Source: Castanea sativa
Lineage: Eukaryota > Streptophyta > Magnoliopsida > Fagales > Fagaceae
Length of the DNA: 64,000 bases
Direction: 5' to 3'
NCBI RefSeq assembly: GCF_040712315.1
Contig: NC_134017.1
Span: 25,710,322 to 25,774,321 of the forward strand
Positions 34,058 through 45,486 of the stretch are shown in pieces (position 1 is the stretch's first letter; every line of letters starts with the position of its first letter). The notes beneath the pieces were generated by a model. The model did no database searches and was not told the DNA's origin. It was given only the letters and a program-made list of their open reading frames with translations. A program made the translations under genes and the position numbers.

Positions 34058-34765
34058 TTGACCCTTGTCGTCATGGATTCCTTGTCTCGTATCTTGAAAG
34101 CAGCTAGGATGAGAATTGAATTTATTTTCACTAGTACTATATGGATTTTTAGATGTCCTAATCCTATCCTTGAATGTTTACGTATAACTACTTCATGCAA
34201 TAATTATGTCTGTTATACCACTTTAATTGCCTTGAAAGCACGTGATACTTGTCTTTGGTATATGGATAGTGGTTGTTCCAAGCATACAAAAGGTAATAAA
34301 GCCTTGTTCAAGACTCTTTTTGAAGGAAAGATTGGTACCGTCATTTTTGGAGATGGAAGCAAGTCAGTCATCTGAGGAATTGGAACAATAGACATTCCAG
34401 GGCTGCCCGTGTTTGAAGATGTGTGGTTCGTGGATGGGTTGAAGGCAAACTTGCTATGCATCAGCCAAATTTGTGACAATAGGCTAAATGTATTGTTCAC
34501 CAAGTGTGAAAGTGAGATACTTGATGAAGGAGGTGACTGCATATGTGTTGGTTTAAGAACAGCTGATAATTGTTACAGTATACCAAGCATAAATCATAAG
34601 TGTTATAGTGTAAAAATTAATCAGGTGGATTTGTGGCATCAACGGCTAGGACATGCTAGTCACAAGAAAATAGAGAAAATCTCTAAGTGTAAAGCAGTTC
34701 TCGGGTTACCAAAGTTTGAAAAGATAGAGAAAACTATCTGTGAACCATGTCAGATCGGCAAATAA
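34058..34765 (+). pseudogene. Copia protease and gag-pre-integrase remnant
   Basis: WYMDSGCSKH (about 34255-34285) is the aspartic protease active site of Copia (DSG with SxH). An in-frame TGA at 34373 follows, then the gag-pre-integrase region, LWHQRLGHAS (34630-34660) and CEPCQIGK with a TAA in place of Gln. The start at 34058 is not a real gag start; the expected gag and zinc knuckle are absent, so a deletion joins the leader to protease. Confidence 0.8.
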
Positions 34766-34769
34766 GTGA

Positions 34770-35665
34770 AAGCTAGGCATCCATCAATCAGTGAAGTTCA
34801 GACATCTAGACCTTTGGAGTCACTGCATATTGATCTTATAGGTCCTACCAGAGTTCAAAACTTAGGTGAAATGATTTTATGGGTGCATCCTCGTTGTAGT
34901 GGATGATTTTACAAGATACATTTGGGTGGTTCTTTTGAAAGATAAGTCAGAAGTTGCTGACAAGATGATTCATCTGTGTAAGAAGTTGCAAGTAGAGAAG
35001 AATATCCAGATTGCTCAGATTAGAAGTGATCATGGAAGAGAATTTGAGAACTCTAAACTCATATCCTTTTGCAATGATCAAGGGAAAAAACAAGAATTCT
35101 CTACACCCAAGACACCTCATCAAAATGGAGTTGTAGAAAGAAAAATAGAGTAATTCAAGAGATGGCTAGGGTCATGTTGAATAATAAAAGCATGCCGAAA
35201 TCCTTTTGGGGAGAAGCTGTAAACACTGCATGTCATACCTTGAATAGAGTGTACTTTCGTCCCGATACAAAGAAGACTCCATATGAACTTTGGAGAGGAA
35301 AGAAATCAGTGGTGAAATACTTCAAAGTTTTTGGTAGTGACTGTTACATCCTTCGAGACCGAGAGAATTTGGAGAAATTTGATGCAAAAAGCGATAAAGG
35401 GTTCTTTCTTAGGTATTCTACATCAAGCAGAGCATATTGGGTATATAATCTCAGAATGAAAACTGTGATGAAATCTGCTAATGTGGTAATAAATGATGAA
35501 CAATGTGTTGAAACTCAAGTTGAAGAAGATCAAAGGGTTCAAGAGAGATCTATAAAGGTTGAAGATGCTCATTCTAAGGAGTATATTGAAGAGTCTACTA
35601 ATGAAGAATTATTGATTCCAAATGATACAGTTTCAGAACCAACAACACCGGTCAGGAAACTCTAG
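34770..35665 (+). pseudogene. Copia integrase core remnant
   Basis: The catalytic triad can be read across two frameshifts: HIDLIGP (34830-34850), IRSDHGREFEN (about 35015-35050) and HQNGVVERK (35115-35145), so D, D and E are all kept. YIWVVLLKDKSE and the C-terminal WRGKKSVVKYFKVFGSDCY follow the Copia pattern. Frameshifts lie near 34766-34899 and 35153. Confidence 0.85.
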
Positions 35666-35879
35666 GAGAACATGATGAGTCAAGTACATCATCCAGGCAA
35701 AAGAGTACAACAACTTCATTGGTGAAAGGTCCATTTGCTAGGGTCAAACTTAGTCATCCTTCCACCAATATCTTCAGAAGTCTGAATGACAATATGAGAC
35801 TGAGATCTAAAGCATTGAATGTCATTACACACTCATGTTACCTTTCTCAAATGGAACCTAAGAAAGTCGATAAAGCTCT

Positions 35880-36552
35880 ATAAGATGCTGATTGGATTAA
35901 CTTAATGCATGAAGAACTTCATCAATTTATTCAAAATGATGTGTGGGAACTAGTTCCAAGACCTGAAGGAGTCAATGTAATTGGCACCAAGTGGATCTTC
36001 AAAAATAAGTTCGATGAGCATGGAACAGTTGTTAGAAATAAATCGAGACTTGTTGCATAAGGATACACTTAAGTGGAAGGAGTTGACTTTGATGAGACAT
36101 TTGCACCTATAGCTAGACTTGAGTCTATCCGAATACTTTTAGCCATCACTTGTCACTTGAATTTCAAATTGTATCAAATGGATGTCAAAAGTGCTTTCTT
36201 GTATGGGATGTTGCAAGAAGAAGTGTATGTAGAGCAATCCAAAGGATTTGTGGATCCTTTTAGGCCTGGTGATGTCTACAAACTAAAAAGAGCATTGTAT
36301 GGTCTTAAACAAGCTGCTTGAGTTTGGTATGATAGACTGACCTCTTGTTTCACAGGGAATGGATTCAAGAGAGGAAATGTTGATACTACTCTTTTCATTT
36401 GGAAGGATAAGAATCACTTTGTTGTAGCTCAAGTTTATGTTAATGATACTGTTTTTGGCTCTACTAATGATTTTCTTGCTAAATTTGTTGCAGATGAAAT
36501 GAAAAAGATGTTTGAGATGAGCATGGTAGGTGAACTTACCTACTTTTAGGGA
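35880..36552 (+). pseudogene. Copia reverse transcriptase remnant
   Basis: Reads WELVPRPEGVNVIGTKWIFK, then VDFDETFAPIARLESIRILL, MDVKSAFLYG and LYGLKQAA. The catalytic YVDD box is YVND: AAT at 36442-36444 replaces the first Asp codon. Stops at 36058, 36070 and 36319 sit where the family has Gln, Gln and Arg. Inactive on two grounds. Confidence 0.85.
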
Positions 36553-37289
36553 TTGCAAATAAAGCAAACATACACTGGAATATACATTAACCAAGCAAAA
36601 TATACTAGAAACCTTGTCAAGAGATTTGAACCCGAAAAGGTAGCACATGCTAGAACACCCATGGCTATCGATACAAAACTTGGGAATGATTCATCAGGCC
36701 AATCTGTTGCCATTACTTTATATAGAAGTATGATAAATAGTTTGTTGTATTTAACTACTAGTCAACCTGATATAGCTTTTAGTGTTGGTGTATGTGCTAG
36801 ATTTCAATCTAATCCAAAAGAATCACATCTTAATGCTGTTAAGAGAATAATCAAGTATGTCAGTAGTACTTGTGATTTTGGATTGTTTGTAGTAAAGAGC
36901 CAAATGTTTCTCTTACTGGGTATTCTGATGCGAATTGGGCTGGCAATGTTGATGATAGGAAAAGCACCACTGAAGGGTGTTTTTTTGTATGAACCAATCT
37001 TGTTGCTTGGATGAGTAAAAAGCAAAATTTTGTCTCTTTGTCAACTACAGAAGCAGAATATATTGCAGCTGAAAGTTGTTGTTCACAACATCTTTTGATG
37101 AAGAAGCTTTAAGGTGATTATGGTCAAAAGATTAGATATCACTTCATTAGGGATCTTGTTGAAAGAAAGTTTGTTACTCTTGAGTACATTCCTATTGAGC
37201 ATCAGAAAGCCAACATCTTTACCAAACCTCTTGATAGAAGAAAGTTTAAGTCTCTTCGTCAAGTGATTGGTGTGATCACATGTCCCTAG
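36553..37289 (+). pseudogene. Copia RNase H remnant
   Basis: Reads YTRNLVKRF, LTTSQPDIAFSVGV and HLNAVKRIIKYV, then after a frameshift near 36920 SWMSKKQNFVSLSTTEAEYIAA (about 37010-37070; the Copia signature is SLSTAEAEY), and ends near HQKANIFTKPLDR with a stop at 37287. Confidence 0.85.
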
Positions 37290-39175
37290 TCACCTATGAG
37301 TTTCATGGTCTTTATGTTAATTCATTCTATCTCTTGTGACTAAAATTGTTTTTCTTTAGGATTGCATTTGCATAACATTCATACATTGCATTCTAGGGTT
37401 GTTTTTCAGTTTTTTTTTTTAAATAGAAAATCAGAAAGCAAAAAAAAAAGGGGGGGGGGGTTGTATTATACATCTTCAAGGTGTGTAATTGAGGTTGGCT
37501 TATGAAATTTACATTTCATGACTATGTAACTTGTTTAGCTTTGATGAACTTTATTTTTCTGCACTTTGCTAGTTTGTGCTATGTAGTACTTGTATTGTGT
37601 GAGTTGTTTATGGTTTTTAAACACATGCTCTTGGTTTGAAGTCACATACTTTTGATTGTAAGGACTAAAAAATCCTAGGAGAAAGGCATAAATAACTATC
37701 TCACCATAGTTACTCATCAATCATGAACATTTGTGTGCAAATCATAAAAGCCGTGTTCGGTAAGGTGTAGCACTTGCACAACAAAATACTTAAGGTGTTA
37801 TTGTACATTAGTTAAAAGAAGCAAAAAGAAAAAAGAAAAAAAAAGAAAAATATGCTTCAAAATAAAAAGAAAAAGAAAAAAAAATTGACTTGGTTGCAAG
37901 TATGTTTTCTAAGAGATGTGAGAGTTATATGATGTAACTCTTAAGTTGATAGTCACTATCAAATTTATGTGATGAATAATGTAGAAAGTGTGTTTATTCT
38001 TTGTTTACATATTACCTTGTGAGTATCTCATGCACTTGCTAGTTGCACACACCACAAACAAAACATTGTTAAATTTGGTACATGAGATTGTGTGTTAAGT
38101 TGTGTGGCCTTCCAAAATTAAAATTCTTGATGTGTTTAATACATTTTGGGAAGTGAGGAAAGAAAAGATTGAGGAAATTTGATGAAGTTGAATTTTTCTT
38201 TCAAAAATTTGGTTTTGAAAATCATTTGAAGTCATGACCATACATGTCATATCATAAAAACAGTTTTTCATATGATTCTGAAGAAAATTTTTCCAAAATT
38301 TTTCAAAATTTCTATTTCTTTGTAATTCGACCAATCGAAGTCTATTTTTTGACCGATCAAAATGTGAAGGAGAAAAACAAGTTTTTTAATTCAAAGTCTT
38401 GGGTCCCTTCGATTCCTACCCGATTCCTTTCGATTAGTCGAGCCTGTTTTCATGTGAAATTCGATCCTCTCGACTGATTGAATTTTTTTTTTTTGTTTTT
38501 TTAAACAAAAAGGAATCAAATGTGACTTTTTCAAAGAAGCTTCTTGTCTATCTCTTTAATTTCTCTTTCAATCCCTTCTCTCAATTTTTTTTTTGTCATT
38601 TTCTTGGTCAAAGATTCAAAGGCTTTCTTCATACACTTAAGGTAAGACTTTTTTTACCTTTCTTTTTCATCTTTTTACATGTTTTCATGCATTTTTTTAG
38701 GGATATTTTAATTTTTCAAAATTTGGGGTTTTTGATGTTTATAGGGTTTTTGTTTGTGCATCATATAAACATGTTTCACATGCTTTAATTTCAAAATTTT
38801 GTGATTAATTGAAAATTTTGAAATTAGAGTTCTAAGTTCATGAGAAATTGGGGATTTTGTGAAATTGGGCAAAACTAAGTGAAATCGGCTTCTATTGTTG
38901 ATGGATTGAGTGATTATAACTTGTTTTATACTTGTTGTGTTGTTCAATTGATCATCAAAAGGTTTTTTGAGAATTACGTTTTTCAAAATTGGGGATTTTC
39001 TAAAATTCATAAATTTCCTTTGTCAATTTTCAAAATTGTTATGAAATTAGACTGTTTAAAAGCATTAGATCATGCATCATATAGTTTTTCAAATTGCATG
39101 TTATCTTGTCCCTAACATGTCTTAATGTGGTCTGCCCTTGGTTTTTGTTGTTTTCTTTGTTTCTGATTCTTAGTC
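37290..39175. other. Copia spacer between pol and the extra frame
   Basis: T- and A-rich with G10 at 37449-37458 and AAAAGAAA runs near 37820-37880. Scattered TCGA/CGATCAA-type motifs at 38320-38500 echo those in the LTRs. The frames here are low complexity (Phe/Leu-rich). Confidence 0.6.
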
Positions 39176-40330
39176 ATGGTTCCTAAGGTTGTTAGGAAGT
39201 TCAAATGTAGAGCCAATAGAAACCTTGGGCCTTCCTCTTTAGGTTCAACCCTAGGTGATAGAGAGCATTTTCTGTCTGCCAAGTGTGAGAAAACGTATGA
39301 GACCTTAACTAAGTATTGGTCTATCTAGGGTGAGAGGGAAATAGTTTTGAGTGAGCTAGATCCTTTTATTCGTAGGAACTTTGTGTCTAGGAACTGTGTT
39401 TCTTTATGTCAAGTGTCTGATCCTTCTCCTGCAACTTTGATTAGAGAGTTTTACTCTAACCTCTCTGTGTATTTTAAGGTCACAGCCGGTCATTACTTGA
39501 CTTCTTGGATTAGAGGTCAAGAGTTTACAATCTCTAAACAAACTGTCTTTGAAGCTTTAGGTGTACCTTTAGTTTATAAATCCACATACCTATACACTGA
39601 GTTTCCTGCTGTTAATGACATGATGTCCCTTCTTTATGGTTGTCTTGTTACTTGGGGTACTGATCCAAGAATTAACTTTTGTGAATTCACTAAGATTAAT
39701 TTTGAGTATTTACAGATTACTTGTCATAACATCTATCCCATTTCCCATGTTCATATTGTTCCCATAGGTAGATGTGCTTTCCTTTATGCTTTTATTAATG
39801 ATGGTTCTATGTGTTTTCCTTCCATGTTCATACAAACTATTGTTGATATCTATAAGAGTAAAAGTAAGAATCAGAAGTTGTTCTTTCCTATGTTTATTTT
39901 TAGAATTTTTAGGTTCTTAGGTTTATCCAAGCTTCCTCCCTTAGAGTTAGTGCATATCACTGCCCCTATAGGAGCCACCTATCTTAGACAATGGTAGGCA
40001 TAGATGAAGAGTGCTGAAACAAGCACTGAGACGTATAAGAGATCACGAGGAGAAGCTACCACTATAGCTCCTACCATTGGTACTATGCCTACTACTAAGG
40101 AGACATTTGTGGATCCGACTGCTGTTATGGATCCTTCTGGCGGTGCTGATGATGTTGACCCTATAGTTGCCCCTCCTTTTTCACTTCGTGCCATGATGGT
40201 GTCCTTCATGACTACACAGGCTACTCATGGACAGTTTCTTGATGAGTTGTTGACGAAGGTTGCCTCTTTGAGAGCTGACTTTGCGAAGTATAGGAGTGCT
40301 TTTCCACCTCCTCCACCCTTTGAGGACTGA
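39176..40330 (+). pseudogene. Extra 3' gene of the Copia element (env position), plant-transposon-protein-like
   Basis: 384 codons in one frame from ATG 39176 to TGA 40328, broken only by TAG at 39326, 39995 and 40001. It reads MVPKVVRKFKCRANRN, then LIREFYSNLSVYF and WIRGQEFTISKQTVFEALGV, a layout I recognise from the putative plant transposon protein domain often carried by plant LTR elements (F..NL....V.G..V.fs...i...lg). The C-terminus is Pro/Thr/Ala-rich and ends AFPPPPPFED. It is more intact than the pol genes upstream. Function is unknown to me. I see no signal peptide, so a true envelope protein is unlikely. Confidence 0.65.
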
Positions 40331-40839
40331 TTTTGCCTTTGGCAATTCGTAACAAAAAAGGGGAGTAGAGTTTAGGAGTTTTGTATGTAGGGGGAGTAGA
40401 TTTATTATATTTAAGGGGAGTTTGATGTATTTTGATATTCTTTTTGGTTTTGTGTTTATTTTTCTATCTTTATTTCTGTTGTTTATGTCTTTGATTCACA
40501 AATATTGATGTGATGCGGTTATTGATTATGATAGTCGATGATGGTGAGGTTATTCATATTGATTTTTTCACTGTCTATTTATATGTTTTATGAATTCAAA
40601 GTTCAAATTCTGATTTAGGTTATTATACTGCATTTTCCACACATGCGTTTATGTTTTGTTTTTAGCGTTTTAGGAATTTACAAGTCAATTCTTTCTATAG
40701 TTGCTGCCTATACTAGCAACAAATAATTAGTAGTTGTGTAAGAATTGTATTAGGGCAATAACTTGTATTTAGGCTGGTATTTGATTTAAGCATTACATGT
40801 TGTATGTATGTTTTGTCACGGATTTCCAAAGGAGGAGAT
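40331..40839. other. Copia 3' untranslated region and polypurine tract
   Basis: Includes purine-rich AAAAAAGGGGAG (40355-40366), two further GGGGAG(T) copies (40391, 40418) and the tract CCAAAGGAGGAGA (40826-40838) just before the 3' LTR. No gene. Confidence 0.75.
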
Positions 40840-41720
40840 TGTTAGGTTCTAAAGATTTAGATTTAAATATTTAGAATCATTGTTGTATTGTGTTGGCAAA
40901 CCGAGAACAAAACATGTCTAGTCTAGGTATTTAGGCAATGCTTAAAAGCGGTTGTTTCAAGGTTGAAGTCCAGCTGATTGCAGAAAAAGGGAGTATGGTT
41001 CTGCATTACTCAACTGATCAAGAATTAGGCTCGACCGATCGAAAATCGCAAGTCCAGTTTTTTTCTGCAAAATTTTAAACAGGCCAAGCCTGCAAAAATG
41101 TTTAGGGTTTCTTCTAAACTTCTCTACATATAAAAAGAAAAACCCAAGACATGTTTTGAAGACTTTTAGAAGATTTGTGTGTTACTCTTTGTGAGATTTG
41201 AGAGATTTTGTACCTTTTAACTACACAAGATTTTACCGAAGCCAAAATTACAATCAAGCATTGGTAGAACATAGTTGCTGCATCGAGATAATTATTGAGG
41301 GTGATTTGAAACCTTTGAGTGAGATCTCAAAGTCACAAGCAAGGCGGCTTGTGTTGGTATAAATCCAAGAAGAGAAGGAATTCGTAAATTCAGAGCTTGT
41401 ACGTGGTCGTGTAAGTAAGTTACTACTGGAGGTAGCATTAGATTTAGGGCTAAATCTTTTGTAAAAACTTCAATTCCTTTATAGTGGATTTGGTTTACCT
41501 TGAGGATACCTAGGTCAAATCCTCTCTAGGTTTTTACCTTGAAACGGTTAGTTTCATCAGTTTTCCTGGGTTATCATATCGTGGTGTTATTTACTTTTCT
41601 GCATTTGTGCATGATATGATATATGCTTGTTTAACCTAGATCTGAATAATTAATCTAAGTAATCACTTAGTTAATATATTAGGTTAAACAATCTATTTAA
41701 GGTGTCTAAACGAACAAACA
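40840..41720 (+). repeat. Copia 3' LTR
   Basis: 881 bp, matches the 5' LTR throughout. The TCGATCGA motif is changed here to CGACCGATCGA. Confidence 0.9.
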
Positions 41721-41816
41721 AGTGGAAATGGACAAAGGTTCAAATATATTAATCTATATATTTGGTCAGTTGGACTCTTTCAATACTGGCAAATTCAATG
41801 GCACAACAACTTAAAG

Positions 41817-42874
41817 ACCTGGCAAAACAGTGCGGGTCGGGTCAATTGAGTTGCTGGTTGAGTCGGGTTGACCTGTATTTTTCAAACGAGCTTTTTTTTT
41901 TTTTCAATTACAAAAACAAATCAATGACAACCTTTTTAGAAAAAAATCAATGACAACCTATTTAGAAAGAATGACTAAAATCAATTAAACAAATCAAAAA
42001 CAATTCTGACATTTTGAGCATGACAAAATTTTTTTATAATCATAAATTCATGATGGAAAAAGTCTTTAATGTTAATAACTCACTATCAAAATACATGTAA
42101 TTACAAGTTTACATCTCCAAAAAGAAATAGATTTTAAAGAGTAAATAGATTTTAAAGAGTACTTAAAAGTATATATTTTAAGTTTACATCATTAATAATA
42201 TCATTCCCACAAAAGTAGAGGCACAAGAGTCTTCTCAGAGAGACTAAAATTGTGAAAGGTGTTAAGCAAAAAAAAAAATTGTGAAAGGCTGAAAGCTCTT
42301 ACCTCATAGAGATTTGTGCCTTTCAGCCTTTGTGGACTATAGCAACTACAAGTTCTATTCTTTTTTTTTTCTTTTATCTTTTTTAAGAATCAACTACAAG
42401 CTCTTAAGTCTAGCAGATTCTTTAAAAAAAAAAAAAAACGCCCTTAAGTCTAGCCATTTACTGCGTTAGTAAATAGTAAGTAGGTTAGTGTACTAGACTA
42501 CTAGACTACATTTGATTGAAATTGTGAGTCAAGTGTGTGAGCTCAGAGCTGTGAAGTGTCATATCAAATTGAATGAGCATTTTTCTTTTTAATAAATGGG
42601 TTGTCTTGTCTTGTCTAATGTCTGTCAAATGTGAACATCTATCTATAATCTATTGGTTTTGATGATTTGCGCTTTATGCACCTAGCATCAGGATGTTGTC
42701 TAAATATTTTTTAAGCGAATTTTTTTAACGGGTCAGGTCAGGTTTATTCGCAAATAATCGGGTCGGGTCATGGGTCAACCCGTTTTTACTTCGGGTCAAA
42801 AATTCGGGTTCGGGTCAAGTATTTTTCAGGTTGGATTGGGTTTGATCAAAAAATTCTAACTCATTTTGCCATGT
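41817..42874. mobile_element. Non-autonomous hAT-like element, about 1.06 kb
   Basis: Left end ACCTGGCAAAACAG followed by GGGTCGGGTC. Right end ...TTTTGCCATGT, reverse complement ACATGGCAAAA. GGGTC/GACCC-type subterminal repeats at both ends (41839-41872 and 42728-42850). A clear 8-bp target duplication was not found. No transposase. Confidence 0.6.
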
Positions 42875-42924
42875 CTAAGTCTACTTATGAAGCCATTTCA
42901 TCAAGGAAGTCTATTTTGTACCAA

Positions 42925-43524
42925 ATTGGCCGATACATGTGGTATATACCGTACTAGAGGCTAGGTTGGCACAAAAACAAGCGTATTTCGTACCAGTTTA
43001 AATACCGGACATACCAGAGTTGTTTCGGCCGTACCAGCGTATATAAAGAATTTCGGCCGGAAAACAAATTCCGAACCAATACCTAACTTAGACATTCAAA
43101 TGCTTCTCTCTACTTCTCATCGCACTAATTTATACTTTCTACCTTCTTCGTATGTTCTTCCCTTAACACTGATGGTGAGACGTAACACCAATGAGCAATT
43201 GGCTGGCCATGCCACCTTGAGAGAGGAGATGAAACTAGAGAGAGAGGTGAGGTGAAACTAAAGGAGATAGATCAAAAGTAAAAATAAATAAATGAATGAA
43301 CTTTGAAAACTGAAGAGTTAAGTTTAAACGTGTAAAGATTAAGTGTTCTTGGAAATTGGAGGTAGGTGTCAGGTGACTAGGACAGGCTTGTGATGTGGAG
43401 GAGAAAATAAGAAAACAAAATGGGAAGAGCTATCAAGTAAGCCTGCCTACGAAGCATTAAAAAAGGTGTGAAAGAAAATTAACTCAAGGTGATAAAAATG
43501 AGGGAAGGAGCAATTAGATATAGG

Positions 43525-43580
<56 letters not shown>

Positions 43581-43885
43581 ATAAAGATAGAAGAAGAGAA
43601 TAAAAACTAAAAAAAGTAGTAACAAATGTTGGCAGGTATACCTTGATTTGTATATGTGCAACAACTTCGGATTTGTCATTTGAGTGAAAAGCAGATCTAG
43701 AATTTGTTTTATAATTTCTTTTTTAGATGTCTAGTCAATTAAAAAAAAATTCACATTTATTGTTAGTTATATATATATATATATAATATAAAATATAAAA
43801 TAGCAGTAAATTTGAAACGGTACACCGGTATAAGAAATATATCGTACCGGTAGCCAAACCGGTATAGCCTCCGGTACAGTATTGA
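42925..43885. repeat. Repeat bounded by inverted ACCGGTA-rich ends
   Basis: Both ends are dense in (T)ACCGG/CCGGTA/GGTAC strings (42929-43070 and 43815-43885), roughly inverted to each other. An (AT)n microsatellite (43528-43573) lies inside. Possibly a non-autonomous DNA element. A short open reading near 43170 (MVRRNTNEQLAGHATLREEM) may be captured sequence. Weak call. Confidence 0.35.
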
Positions 43886-44934
43886 CTTCTTTGCATTAGA
43901 TAGTCTCCTTCAATTCTAGATTAGTGGAAAAATATTTGGTTTTCAAATGCTTAAGCATTCATTATAGCTTAGTTTATGATCTAATAAAAATAAAAGGAAA
44001 AAAAGATCAATTCACAAGTAACAAGTTTAGTGGGGAAAAAATGGAAACACTATCTTTTTTCTGTAATTTTTTCAATCAAAGCAGTGAGCATTTTTTATGC
44101 CTACAATTCACAAGACACATATGGAAAATAGACTTGAATTGTTAATCATTATGCAGACATATTGAAGATTGGGAAGCAGAATTCAGATGGGTTATACAAG
44201 GCAGCAGCTTTGGTCTACACTCATAGTAGTTGCCTAAGCTGCTAATATTTATTATATATGTACTAGAAACAAATCAGAGATTTCATGCTGCAGATTTTAA
44301 AGGTGAAGAAGCCATTTTCAAAGCCATGAAGAATGATATAAAATTTGGATTCGCCTCTTGCAAAAAAGGTTAAGGGGAGATGCACACAGAGGAAAATAAG
44401 AGTTCCAGGAATTATGCTATTTAAAGTTACCAACTGCTGCTTGAGATTGTGCTCCGTGTCTACAGCTTAAGCTGCTTGTTTTGATCTATTATTTGTTCAA
44501 TTCATCAGTTGTATTAAAAGATAAAATCAATCAATTCACAAAAGAAATTAAGCTTGCTTTTGCTCCGGATTAATATAATAAAGTGACCGGTTGAAAATTC
44601 CAATTTTATAAATTATATGAGAAACTCATCAAATTCTCTACGTAGAGTAATTGATTAAAGTCCACTAGTAACTAATCTTCTTTTTTCTTTAAATAATCCA
44701 CTAGTAACTAACCAAGTAGCTAATATTTGCTTTCTCAAAAAAAAAAGTAGCTAATATTTGAGTAATGGACACAACATACGTATTAAATTCAGCGATCCAT
44801 GATTAGATTTCTTTTCTATCTAGCTGAGAAAATATATTAAATTACATAATTTGAAAAAAAATTTACCTGGCCAAGTGAACAAAGTAATGATGAATAATAT
44901 TTATATTCTAGAAGTGTGCAAAAGAAATTCTTAC
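43886..44934. other. TNL intron 1, 5' end
   Basis: AT-rich intron sequence ending at the exon 1 donor GTAAGAAT (44934). No gene seen. Confidence 0.6.
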
Positions 44935-45431
44935 TTATTCCGTGTACCCCATCCCGAGAGATTGGCAACTTGAGTCAAAGCAGCTCTCCACGATTGCAAC
45001 TTCTCTTTGTTCTTGATAAGTTCTTCATGTTTAGCAAAGGCTTCTGCAAAACTATTCCTTTGATTTCGTACATCAAATGGATCCACACCATAAAAAACAG
45101 GCAAAATTGTTAGCCTAGTCTCTTCCTTGCACTCAACAATCTTTACAAGTTCATCCAAGCATCAAGATGAAGACGCATAGTTTCTTGATAGAATAATGAT
45201 TGCGGATTTCGACTTTTCTATAGCATTCAAGAGCTCCGTGGAAATGGGTTTTCCTTTCTCGAGTCTTTCATCATCTCTAAAGGTTCTAATTCCTTTTTGA
45301 TCCAAAGTAGCATATAGATGGTCTGTGAAGTTATTACGGGTGTCCTCGCCTCTAAAACTGAGAAAAACATCATACTCCCATTTGGGCAATGAAGAAGAAG
45401 AGGAAGCTATTTCAGAGGTTATGGAAGCCAT
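44935..45431 (-). pseudogene. TNL exon 1: TIR domain with nonsense codon
   Basis: 497 bp from ATG at 45431, the usual size of a TNL TIR exon. It shows YDVFLSFRGEDTR (residues 20-32, TIR motif 1), IRTFRDDERLEKGKPIS (motif 2), SKSAIIILSRNYASS (motif 3), then TGA at codon 90, then CLDELVKIVEC in the same frame and ILPVFYGVDPFDVRNQ. The stop replaces the Trp of the conserved WCLDEL and comes four codons before the Glu that is the catalytic residue in TIR NADases. The exon ends ANLSGWGTRNK with donor AA|GTAAGAAT. The start fits the family: Ser-rich leader, then K/W-x-YDVF. Confidence 0.9.
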
Positions 45432-45486
45432 TGGAAACTTACAAAGCTTCAGTGTGTGTGATATCAGCTGTGGCTTTGATTAGAGC

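Larger units (their letters stand above)
33143..41720 (+). mobile_element. Ty1/Copia retrotransposon, 8.6 kb, decayed, with extra 3' ORF
   Basis: LTRs at 33143-34000 and 40840-41720, primer-binding site TGGTATCAGAGC at 34003, and polypurine CCAAAGGAGGAGA just before the 3' LTR. Flanks AATGG/AGTGG could be a 5-bp duplication with one change. Coding order is protease, integrase, reverse transcriptase, RNase H, as in Copia. Almost all of gag is missing. A long spacer and a 384-codon frame lie between RNase H and the 3' LTR, the layout of SIRE-type elements with an env-position gene. Many stops and frameshifts. It lies antisense within TNL intron 1. Confidence 0.9.
27685..45431 (-). pseudogene. 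TNL disease-resistance gene, five exons, one premature stop
   Basis: Exons (minus strand): 45431-44935 TIR, 31345-30244 NB-ARC, 30099-29818 linker/first LRR, 29710-28421 LRR, 28320-27685 C-JID. All introns are GT...AG and phases match (2, 0, 0, 0). The total of 3807 bp would encode about 1268 residues, normal for TNLs, which sense pathogen effectors and trigger cell death through TIR NADase activity. The only lesion seen is an in-frame TGA at 45164-45162 (codon 90), where the family has Trp. Intron 1 is 13.6 kb and packed with transposons; introns 2-4 are about 100-144 bp. Exon 1 alone would give an 89-residue TIR fragment. I infer a recent pseudogene, but a readthrough product or a strain-specific null allele is possible. 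Confidence 0.9.

Noticed and set aside
39347..39997. Retroviral-type envelope gene
   Set aside because: Its position is right, but I see no signal peptide or clear membrane anchor. It resembles plant transposon protein domains instead.
33131..41731. AGTGGAAAATGG / AGTGGAAATGG as an 11-12-bp target duplication of the Copia element
   Set aside because: Copia elements make 5-bp duplications, and the solo LTR of the same family has exactly 5 (AAACT). The right-hand string begins within LTR-adjacent sequence, so the longer match is probably chance.
44931..45158. A separate small gene starting after the TIR exon stop
   Set aside because: It is in the same frame as the TIR exon and continues the TIR domain. 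It is the second half of exon 1 after the nonsense codon and lacks an ATG of its own at the border.
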